Positions 1-6,035 of a stretch of 19,328 nucleotides of DNA are shown in pieces. Origin of the DNA: DATAWZ01 sp036266975 (GTDB taxonomy: Bacteria > Actinomycetota > Thermoleophilia > Solirubrobacterales > Solirubrobacteraceae); the NCBI GenBank assembly GCA_036266975.1, contig DATAWZ010000110.1, forward strand, positions 1-19,328, given 5' to 3'. How positions within the stretch are numbered: position 1 is the first letter of the stretch; the number at the start of each line of letters is the position of its first letter. A model generated the notes under the pieces. The model ran no database searches, had not been told where the DNA came from, and worked only from the letters and a program-made list of their open reading frames with translations. Made by a program: the position numbers and the translations under genes.

Positions 1-1
1 C

Positions 2-199
2 GCCGCGCGGCCGCACCCGGGCGTCGTCTATCGCGAGCTCGAGGGGGCGTTCAGCGACTGCGAGCTGCTGTGCCGCCCAGAGCCGCCGGCGCCGGCGGTC
101 AACGCGATCGCCGAGCTGGCCCAGAGGCTCTTTTCTGATGCAGATGATGCATCGATAGATGGCCGTGGCGCTCTCGAATTGGGGACGAGCGGTCCGTAG
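2..199 (+). CDS. LysR-type transcriptional regulator, C-terminal fragment (5' end outside window)
   Basis: The frame is open from the window edge and closes at TAG 197-199, giving about 65 visible residues. The stretch reading HPGVVYREL followed by a Leu-rich strand and then RPEPPAPAVNAIAELAQRL resembles the end of a LysR effector-binding domain, where a 'GVVYRPL' strand is followed by 'R..PSPAV.AFL.L' and the last helix. GC3 is high up to about position 135 and then falls in the tail (TCTGATGCAGATGATGCATC), so the last ~20 residues may be a non-conserved extension. The DNA-binding N-terminus is outside the window, so the family call rests on this short C-terminal pattern. It lies 11 nt upstream of the ABC exporter pair, on the same strand, and may regulate it; that is inference. 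Confidence 0.5.
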   Translation, partial: AARPHPGVVYRELEGAFSDCELLCRPEPPAPAVNAIAELAQRLFSDADDASIDGRGALELGTSGP

Positions 200-210
200 C
201 CTCGGGCCCG

Positions 211-2043
211 GTGGTCCGTCTCTTGCGCACACGCCTGGCGGCTTCGCCGCGGGCGCGGGGACTGCTGCTCCTCTGGCGAGCGAGCGTCCCGATCAGCCTC
301 ACGGCGTGCCTGTTCGTGCTCGCCGAGGGCGGCCTGCCGGTGCTCGTGCCGATCGCGATGGGCCGGGTCACGGGCGCGATTCCGGGTGCCGTGCTGTTCG
401 GTCTCTCCTCGCCCGCGGGCCATCGCCTGATCGTCGCGCTGGCGGAGGGCGGCGCCGCCTACGCGCTCTCGCTGCTGCGCGGACCGCTCGAGGACGCGCT
501 GGCGGCGGCGTCGTCGGCCCGTGTGGACGCGCTGATGCAGCGCCGGCTGGTGGCGGCGGTCTGCGCGCCGGCGGGGATCGAGCACCTCGAGGACCAGGAG
601 GTCCTCGACCGCCTGGCCTCCGCCCGCGGCGACCTGCTCGGTAACTCGCCCGAGACCGCCCCGATGACGCTGATCTCGCTCGCCGGTGACCGCCTGAGCG
701 GAATCCTGGCCTGCGTGGTGCTCGCCACCTTCCGCTGGTGGCTGGGCCTGGAGCTGCTGGTGGTGTGGCTGATGGTCCGCCGCCCGCTCGGGACGCTGCT
801 GCGCACGCGCGTGGGCCGGGCGCGGCGCGCCGGGCTGGAGCTGCGCCGCAGCTGGTACCTGCTCGGCCTGGCCTGGAAGCCGGCGGCGGCCAAGGAGCTG
901 CGCGTGTTCGGGCTCGGCGACTGGGTCGCGCAACGGCACCGGGAGGAGTGGCTCGCCGCGATGCGCCCCTCCTGGCGCGAGCTCGGGCGCCTGAACCGGC
1001 GGGTGTGGCTGGCCGGCCTGTTCGTGCTGTGCGCCTACGGGCTCGCCGCCGGCACGCTCGGATGGACCGCCGAGCATCACGAGGTCTCGCTGCGGACGCT
1101 CGCCACGATGCTGCCGATGCTGCCGGCGAGCATGTCGGTTGGCTCGATGACGAGCACCGACACGAGCCTCGAGCAGTCGCTCTCCTCGCTGCCGGACCTC
1201 GACACGCTGACCGCGCAGCTCGGTCGCGCCGGTGACCTCGCCGATGTCGGCGAGCGCGCGGTGGAGCGCCCGCAGCGCTGCGTGCGCCTGGAGCGCGTGA
1301 GCTTCGCCTACCCCGGCGGGACGCCGGTCCTGCGCGAGGTCGACCTCGACCTGCCGATGGGCTCCTCGCTCGGGCTCGTCGGCATCAACGGCGCCGGCAA
1401 GACGACGCTGGTGAGCATCCTCGCTCGCCTGCGCGAGCCGACCGGCGGCCGAGTCATGGTCGACGGGATCCCGCTCAGCCGGCTGCGTGCCCGCGAGTGG
1501 CAGCGCCAGGTCGCGGTCGTCTACCAGGACTTCGCCCGGCTGCCGCTCAGCGCGGCCGAGAACGTGGGCATGTTCGGCGCCGGCCGCCCGGATCTGGAGC
1601 GCTGCGAGCGGGCGGCCGAGCGGGCCGGGGCCCAGGCGGTGATCGCCTCGCTGCCGCGTGGCTGGCAGACGATCCTCTCGCCCGCCTACGACGGCGGCGT
1701 GGACCTCTCCGGCGGGCAGTGGCAGCGGATCGCGCTCGCCCGAGCGCTGTACGCGGTGCAGGCCGGGGCGCGGGTTCTCGTGCTCGACGAGCCGACCGCG
1801 CAGCTGGACATCCGCGGCGAGGCGGCGTTCTACAACTGCTTCCTGGAGCTCACCGCCGGCGTGACGAGCATCGTCATCTCGCACCGCTTCGCCAGCGTGC
1901 GCCACGCCCACCGGATCGCCGTGCTCGACGGCGGCCAGATCACCGAGCTCGGCAGCCACGACGAGCTGCGGGCCCTCGAGGGCACGTACGCGGAGATGTG
2001 GAACGCCCAGGCAGCGCGGTTCGCCAGGGAGGCGAGGCGGTGA
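211..2043 (+). CDS. ABC exporter half-transporter (fused membrane domain and ATPase), first of a pair
   Basis: A 610-aa half-ABC exporter. The N-terminal ~310 residues contain hydrophobic stretches (about 20-52, 165-190, 265-285, 295-315) expected of the membrane domain. The ATPase domain follows: Walker A GINGAGKTT at 391-399, signature LSGGQ at 499-503, Walker B RVLVLDEP at 521-528 with the catalytic Glu present, D-loop AQLD, and H-loop His558. The NBD should therefore be hydrolysis-competent. The GTG start at 211 follows the upstream stop by 11 nt; there is no strong Shine-Dalgarno, so a slightly different start is possible. The gene ends in a 4-nt GTGA overlap with the second half-transporter, so the two products probably form a heterodimer. 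The NBD style (YQDF Q-loop region, GGVDLSGGQWQRIALARAL) resembles actinobacterial exporters often linked to peptide or lipid export, but no precursor peptide is visible nearby and the substrate is unknown. Confidence 0.9.
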   Translation: MVRLLRTRLAASPRARGLLLLWRASVPISLTACLFVLAEGGLPVLVPIAMGRVTGAIPGAVLFGLSSPAGHRLIVALAEGGAAYALSLLRGPLEDALAAASSARVDALMQRRLVAAVCAPAGIEHLEDQEVLDRLASARGDLLGNSPETAPMTLISLAGDRLSGILACVVLATFRWWLGLELLVVWLMVRRPLGTLLRTRVGRARRAGLELRRSWYLLGLAWKPAAAKELRVFGLGDWVAQRHREEWLAAMRPSWRELGRLNRRVWLAGLFVLCAYGLAAGTLGWTAEHHEVSLRTLATMLPMLPASMSVGSMTSTDTSLEQSLSSLPDLDTLTAQLGRAGDLADVGERAVERPQRCVRLERVSFAYPGGTPVLREVDLDLPMGSSLGLVGINGAGKTTLVSILARLREPTGGRVMVDGIPLSRLRAREWQRQVAVVYQDFARLPLSAAENVGMFGAGRPDLERCERAAERAGAQAVIASLPRGWQTILSPAYDGGVDLSGGQWQRIALARALYAVQAGARVLVLDEPTAQLDIRGEAAFYNCFLELTAGVTSIVISHRFASVRHAHRIAVLDGGQITELGSHDELRALEGTYAEMWNAQAARFAREARR

Positions 2044-3827
2044 TCCGCACCGGCCGGCGCCTGGCCGACGTGCTGCTCGGCACCGCGTTTCGCACGGCGC
2101 CGTGGATGACCGTGGCGTGCCTGGCCATGGGCACGATCGCCGCCGCCTCCTCGGTCCTGTACAGCATCGGCTACCGGGTGATGATCGACGGCGCGATCGC
2201 CTACGCCTCCGGCCGCATCGCGCTCGGCGCGGTGCTCGTCTCCGTCCTGTTCACGCTCGCCTGGCTGCTCGGGGTGTTGGGCGCGAACGCGGGCTCGGTG
2301 CTCACCGACCGCGTGAACCTGCAGATCGGCGTTCGCGTCGCCCGTCTGGCGGCGACCCTGCCCACGCTCGAGCACTTCGAGCACCCCGAACGGCTCGGGC
2401 GCCTGGAGCAGCTCACCCGCAACCGCCGCACGCTCGCCGGGGCGCCCCGCCAGCTGATCTCGCTGTTCGGTCAGGGGGTGCGCGCGATCGCCACCGTCGT
2501 GCTGCTCGCCACGGTCTATGCGCCGATCCTCGTCGTCCCGCTGCTCGCGCTCGCCCCGGCGCTCTCGGACCGCCGCGCCGCCACCGTGACGCAGCGCTCG
2601 GGGGACTCCCTCGCCGAGGATCGCCGGCTGCTGAACGACCTGTTCGCGATGGCGACCAGCGCCTCGTCGGCCAGCGAGCTGCGCACCTACGACATCGCCG
2701 AGGAGCTCACCCGCCGCCACGACGAGCTCACCGAGCGGGTGCGGCGCCGGTCCGTGCGCGCCGCGATGATCAGCGCCGGCTGGGAGGCCGTCGGCTGGAT
2801 CGTCTTCGCGGCGGGGCTGGTGGCGGCGATCGTCGTGCTGGTGCTGCGCGCCGCGCACGGGCACGTGAGCCCCGGGCAGGTCGTGATGTCGATTTCCCTG
2901 ATGCGCCGAGCCCAGCGCCAGATCTCCAGCTCGACCGACACCGCCGGGACGTTCAACACCTCGCAGGCCGCCGCGCGCCAGCTGCTCTGGCTCGAGGATC
3001 ACGAACGCGAGCTGCGCCCCGCCGGCCCCGGGCGGCCGGTCCCGGTCCGCCTGCGCGAGGGGATCCGCCTCGACGGCGTGGTGTTCGCCTACCCCGGCGG
3101 CGGCGCCCCGGTGCTCGACCGGATCGACCTCGAGCTGCCGGCGGGCCGCAGCGTCGCCGTCGTGGGCGAGAACGGCGCGGGCAAGACGACCCTGGTCAAG
3201 CTGCTGTGCGCGATGTACCGCCCCACGCAGGGGCAGATCCTGATCGACGGGGTCGACCTCGCCGAGCTGGATCTCACCGACTGGCGCGGGCGGCTCAGCG
3301 CCGCCTTCCAGGACTACGTCCGCTTCCAGTTCACTCTCGGCGAGAGCGTCGGCGTCGGCGATCTGGCCCGGATCGGAGAGCGCGACGTCGTTCGCTCGGC
3401 GATGGCGCGGGCGTCGGCCGACGCGCTGGAGGAGCGTTTGCCCGACGGCCTGGCCACGAGCATCGGGAGCCGCTACACCGGCGGGCGCGAGCTCTCCGGC
3501 GGGGAGTGGCAGCGGGTTGCGCTGGCGCGCGGCCTGATGCGCGCCGGGCCCCTGCTCGTCGTGCTCGACGAGCCGACGGCGAGCCTCGACGCCCGCGCCG
3601 AGAGTGCGCTGTTCGGCCGCTACGCCCAGGCTGCCCGGGAGGCAGGCGAGGCCGACGGCACGATCACGCTGCTCATCTCCCACCGCTTCTCGACGGTGCG
3701 CTCGGCCGACCTGATCGTCGTGCTCGAGCGCGGGCGGGTGGCCGAGGTCGGCTCCCACGAGGCGTTGCTGGCGGCCGGCGGCCCCTACGCCGAGCTGTAC
3801 GAGCTCCAGGCGCGCGCCTACGCCTGA
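2040..3827 (+). CDS. ABC exporter half-transporter, second of a pair
   Basis: A 595-aa half-ABC exporter beginning at GTG 2040, which overlaps the previous stop (GTGA). An AGGGAGG ribosome site lies inside the preceding gene at 2026-2032, 7 nt before the start, and decides this start over the much longer open frame upstream. The membrane domain has clear hydrophobic segments (about 22-46, 60-82, 150-175, 255-282). In the ATPase domain, Walker A is GENGAGKTT at 376-384, the signature LSGGE at 485-489, Walker B LLVVLDEP with D510/E511, D-loop ASLD, and H-loop His548. Both NBDs of the pair keep the catalytic Glu and the switch His, so neither site looks degenerate, unlike many heterodimeric exporters with one dead site. 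Substrate unknown. Confidence 0.9.
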   Translation: MIRTGRRLADVLLGTAFRTAPWMTVACLAMGTIAAASSVLYSIGYRVMIDGAIAYASGRIALGAVLVSVLFTLAWLLGVLGANAGSVLTDRVNLQIGVRVARLAATLPTLEHFEHPERLGRLEQLTRNRRTLAGAPRQLISLFGQGVRAIATVVLLATVYAPILVVPLLALAPALSDRRAATVTQRSGDSLAEDRRLLNDLFAMATSASSASELRTYDIAEELTRRHDELTERVRRRSVRAAMISAGWEAVGWIVFAAGLVAAIVVLVLRAAHGHVSPGQVVMSISLMRRAQRQISSSTDTAGTFNTSQAAARQLLWLEDHERELRPAGPGRPVPVRLREGIRLDGVVFAYPGGGAPVLDRIDLELPAGRSVAVVGENGAGKTTLVKLLCAMYRPTQGQILIDGVDLAELDLTDWRGRLSAAFQDYVRFQFTLGESVGVGDLARIGERDVVRSAMARASADALEERLPDGLATSIGSRYTGGRELSGGEWQRVALARGLMRAGPLLVVLDEPTASLDARAESALFGRYAQAAREAGEADGTITLLISHRFSTVRSADLIVVLERGRVAEVGSHEALLAAGGPYAELYELQARAYA

Positions 3828-3854
3828 GCGCGCGGTGGACGCTCCCGCGGCGCC

Positions 3855-3860
3855 TACACT
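3855..3860 (+). promoter_or_regulatory. Candidate -10 box for the amidase gene
   Basis: The hexamer TACACT fits the actinobacterial TANNNT -10 pattern and ends 9 nt before the ATG at 3870. No Shine-Dalgarno lies between them. A start of transcription about 7 nt downstream would leave a leader of 0-3 nt, that is, a leaderless mRNA. No convincing -35 is seen; GTGGAC at 3835-3840 is too close. Confidence 0.4.
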
Positions 3861-3869
3861 CCGGGCTCG

Positions 3870-4661
3870 ATGGGCTTTCCCCTGTTCGCGGTGCTCGCCG
3901 TGCTCGCCACGGCCGTGCCGAGCGTGGCCCGGGCGCCGGTCCCCGCCGGCGCGGCCGCGCCCGCCTCCGCGTCCGCCGCACCGGCCACGAAGGCGGCCTC
4001 GCTCGCCGGCAAGGTCATCGGGATCGACCCCGGTCACAACGGGCGCAACTACACCGACCCGACCTACCTCAACCACCCGATCTGGAACGGGCGCGAGGAG
4101 GAGGGCTGCGACACGACGGGCACCCAGACCGACGGCGGCTACACCGAGGCCCAATACAACTTCAACGTCGCCACCTTCCTCGCCGCCGACCTGCGCGCCG
4201 AGGGGGCCAAGGTCGTCCTGACCCGCACCAGCAACGACGGGATCGGCCCGTGCGTGAACACCCGCTCGGAGATCATCAACCGCGCGCACGCCAACGTGGC
4301 CATCGACATCCACGCCGACGGCGGGCCGCCCGACGGACGCGGCTTCGCGATCCTCGAACCGGTCGCCGACGGGGTCAACGACCACGTGATCGGCGCGTCG
4401 GACACGTTCGGTTCGATCCTGCGGTCCGCGTTTCGCACGGTCACCGGGTTGCCGTACAGCACCTACGACGGCACCGACGGGCTCGTCGACCGCGACAACC
4501 TCGCCGGGCTGAACCTCACCACGGTGCCCAAGGTGCTGATCGAGTGCGGCAACATGCGCAACGCGACCGACGCCGCGCTGCTCGTGCGCTCGTCCTTCCA
4601 GCGGCTCGCCGCGCGGGCGATGGCCGACGCGATCACGACCTACCTCACGCCGACGCGCTAG
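3870..4661 (+). CDS. Secreted N-acetylmuramoyl-L-alanine amidase (Amidase_3, zinc-dependent)
   Basis: A 263-aa protein that should cleave the amide bond between MurNAc and L-Ala in peptidoglycan. Residues 1-22 form a signal peptide (hydrophobic FPLFAVLAVLATAVPSVA), followed by an Ala/Pro-rich linker to about residue 45. The catalytic domain shows the family's zinc ligands and catalytic Glu in order: IDPGHNG with His56, Glu93 in YTEAQYNFN, DIHAD with His148, and the late Glu225 in LIECGNMRN. This matches the AmiC/CwlM/Rv3717 type in length and motifs. No cell-wall-binding domain is attached, so it is a minimal enzyme like Rv3717. It starts 42 nt after the ABC pair on the same strand but has its own -10-like box. 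Its stop TAG (4659-4661) interlocks in a CTAG with the stop of the convergent relic on the other strand. Confidence 0.93.
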   Translation: MGFPLFAVLAVLATAVPSVARAPVPAGAAAPASASAAPATKAASLAGKVIGIDPGHNGRNYTDPTYLNHPIWNGREEEGCDTTGTQTDGGYTEAQYNFNVATFLAADLRAEGAKVVLTRTSNDGIGPCVNTRSEIINRAHANVAIDIHADGGPPDGRGFAILEPVADGVNDHVIGASDTFGSILRSAFRTVTGLPYSTYDGTDGLVDRDNLAGLNLTTVPKVLIECGNMRNATDAALLVRSSFQRLAARAMADAITTYLTPTR

Positions 4662-4986
4662 ACGCTCGGGCCCGCCTGCACGCCGTCGAGCAGCGACCGG
4701 TTGCCCCACAGCACGGCGTGCGCCCTCGCCAGCAGCGCGTCTTCGTCGGCGCCGGCCAGGCGCGCCTCGATGAGCACGCCGCGCGTGCGCGGCGTGGTCG
4801 ACGTCGAGCCGCTCGTGGAGCTCGAAGTCCTCGATCCCGTAGTGCTCGCGCAGCGCGGCCCGGTTGACTGCCGAGATCGCCGGCTGCGCGGACTCGATCG
4901 CGTGCATCGCGGTGAGCGTCTCGGTCAGCGACCGCGAGGCGTCGCCCGCCCAGGCCGCGCCGGCGCCGCGCTTCAGCGCGATCCCC
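4658..4986 (-). pseudogene. 3' fragment of a TenA/CADD-like (haem-oxygenase-fold, iron-containing redox enzyme) gene, frameshifted
   Basis: On the - strand, codons with near-perfect GC3 read AWAGDASRSLTETLTAMHAI, then ESAQPAISAVNRAALREHYG, then IEDFELHERLDVDHAAHA. The spacing of the YGI and the H-E-x3-D-x2-H residues matches the C-terminal half of the TenA/THI-4/PqqC and CADD-like family, whose His/Glu/Asp residues bind a di-iron or cofactor site. The frame then changes at about 4777-4787, inside a CG run, and continues as VLIEARLAGADEDALLARAH and LLDGVQAGPSV to a TAG at 4658-4660. The Trp-x-LLDGV ending is typical of the family. Upstream of about 4986 the coding signal on this strand stops and unrelated + strand coding begins, so the N-terminal half is missing. 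The 2-nt deletion implied by the frame change and the missing 5' end together make it a relic; a sequencing error could explain only the frameshift. Confidence 0.6.
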
Positions 4987-5085
4987 CGGTGAGGTGCAGC
5001 ACGAGACCCCGATGCCCGGCGCCGACACCGACGAGGCGCTGGCCGCCTGGGGCATCGAGGCCGACGAGATCGCCGAGCCGAGGCA
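4982..5085 (+). pseudogene. 3' fragment of a CaiB/BaiF-type (family III) CoA-transferase gene
   Basis: About 35 codons on the + strand with near-perfect GC3 read SPGEVQHETPMPGADTDEAL followed by AAWGIEADEIAEP. Family III CoA-transferases end with 'P..G.HTDEVLAELGY..DEIAALRAAGVV', and this fragment matches that order (P-x-P-G-x-D-T-D-E-x-L-x-x-x-G-I-x-x-D-E-I). GC3 bias is lost after about 5085, and the frame runs on to a stop at 5198-5200 without a plausible family ending. The N-terminal ~350 residues of a normal transferase are absent, and the fragment abuts the TenA/CADD-like relic on the opposite strand. The identity rests on a short match. Confidence 0.42.
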
Positions 5086-5435
5086 AGCCGGCCGGTCTCC
5101 TGGACGATTGGTGCCATGGTCCGGGGTGTGGTCGTGGTTTGGGGGAGGGTTGAAGGTTGGCGGTCGCCCTCGAGGGTCCGTCGCCGTGCGGTTGCGCTGA
5201 GCGACCTCTGCGCTCTGGAGGCAGAGCGCGGCCGTCCTCGGTGCCGGCGGGTGTAGGAGGCGGTCCTGCAGGGTGCTCTGCGCGGCGGGGCACGCTCGGA
5301 CGGTCGCCCCGGGGGGCTGGGGTTGGCGATCCTGCGGGCGTTTCGTCGAGGCGCGCGGCGGGCGGTGCTGGCCGGAGGACACGGCGCGCGCGGGGTGAGC
5401 GAGGGCTTCAACCAGCCGGTGGTCGCTTGACGGGA

Positions 5436-5482
5436 GGGTGTGGTTCGTAACTTGCGCTATGCGCAACTCACCAACCACACCC
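5436..5482. repeat. Near-perfect 22-bp inverted repeat with 3-nt loop
   Basis: The left arm 5436-5457 begins GGGTGTGGTT and ends TTGCGC. The right arm 5461-5482 is its reverse complement with three mismatches in the middle, and the loop is TAT. The transcript would form a long hairpin with the innermost TTGCGC/GCGCAA pairing. No T-run follows on either side, so it is not a standard intrinsic terminator. It may be a protein-binding palindrome, a mobile-element end, or a bidirectional transcript stop. Confidence 0.75.
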
Positions 5483-5506
5483 CCCAGCGGAACGTCCATT
5501 CCGCGC

Positions 5507-5563
5507 GGGCCACTCTGGCCTAATCGGGCCACCCTGGCCTAATCGGGCCACCCTGGCCTAATA
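5507..5563. repeat. Three 19-bp tandem repeats
   Basis: The unit GGGCCACCCTGGCCTAATC occurs at 5507-5525 (one change, CACTCT), 5526-5544 (exact) and 5545-5563 (last base A). Each unit holds a 5-bp dyad around a 3-nt loop (GGCCA-CCC-TGGCC), which suggests a repeated binding site or small hairpins rather than coding sequence. Confidence 0.85.
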
Positions 5564-5738
5564 GTAGGGGTGGCGTACCTTGAGGCCGCTCCAGCGACCT
5601 TCCCACACCCCCCTCGCCGCTTTCCTCGCGCGGCGCCCCGAGCGCCCCGCCGGGCATCGGGGCGGGTGTGATCGGCGCCACAGTGCGCCGGCGCCCCGCT
5701 GGTCAGCATGGTCGGTGGAACCGTCAGAAAGGACGACC

Positions 5739-5918
5739 ATGCCAATGACGAGCACTCCCCAGCCGATCACGATCCACGAGCTGCGCCCCGAGGGCGTGCG
5801 TCCGATCGCCGTCTTCGCCGATGGGGGCGAGGCGTGGCAGGCCGTCGAGGAGATCCAGGCGCCGGTCGCCGTCAGTCAGCCCCCCGGCTGTACGTTCGTG
5901 GTCGCCGCGCACGGGTGA
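5739..5918 (+). CDS. Small hypothetical protein (59 aa)
   Basis: The ATG at 5739 is preceded by a good ribosome site AAAGGA (5728-5733) at 5 nt spacing, which is stronger than those of most genes here. The frame ends at TGA 5916-5918. The product starts MPMTSTPQPITIHELRPEG and continues with short beta-like stretches (RPIAVFAD, TFVVAAHG). It has no signal peptide, membrane segment or cysteine pair; a single Cys lies near the end. A second ATG two codons in is also possible. I do not recognise the family. It stands alone between a repeat region and the WS/DGAT gene. Confidence 0.65.
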   Translation: MPMTSTPQPITIHELRPEGVRPIAVFADGGEAWQAVEEIQAPVAVSQPPGCTFVVAAHG

Positions 5919-6023
5919 CCACAGCCCGCCCGCCGGCCCGGATCAGGGAGCACGCGTAATCCCGGCGTGGCCGCATCAGGTGACGCGCCTCCGGTCCGGA
6001 GCGGCCCGACGAACGGACGCGGT

Positions 6024-6029
6024 TAGCAT
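6024..6029 (+). promoter_or_regulatory. Candidate -10 box for the WS/DGAT gene (leaderless start)
   Basis: TAGCAT fits TANNNT and ends 6 nt before the ATG at 6036. Initiation about 7 nt downstream would put +1 on or next to the A of the start codon. No Shine-Dalgarno precedes the ATG, which agrees with a leaderless transcript. Confidence 0.45.
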
Positions 6030-6035
6030 GCCCGC

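Larger units (their letters stand above)
5086..5738. other. Gene-free stretch with repeats
   Basis: No frame in this 650-bp stretch keeps the high GC3 seen in real genes of the window. It contains the 22-bp inverted repeat at 5436-5482, three 19-bp tandem repeats at 5507-5563, a small hairpin around 5204-5224 (CTCTGC...GCAGAG) and the leader of the 59-aa gene. No transposase remnant was recognised. Confidence 0.6.

Noticed and set aside
1..4661. RiPP or lanthipeptide export cluster
   Set aside because: The ABC domains would suit it, but no precursor peptide, synthetase or protease is visible in the window.
28..5411. Very long antisense open frames over the ABC pair and amidase (640 and 1190 codons)
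   Set aside because: Composition is Arg/Ala/Gly/His-rich without domains, they lie opposite genes with clear motifs, and such frames are expected at this GC content. Only the short 4658-4986 part of the longer one carries real family residues.
5436..5482. Intrinsic terminator for a neighbouring gene
   Set aside because: No T-run on either strand, and it lies over 350 bp from the nearest supported coding end.
5507..5563. Tandem repeats as a CRISPR array
   Set aside because: Units are directly adjacent with no spacers, and no cas gene is present. The same applies to 10231-10293.
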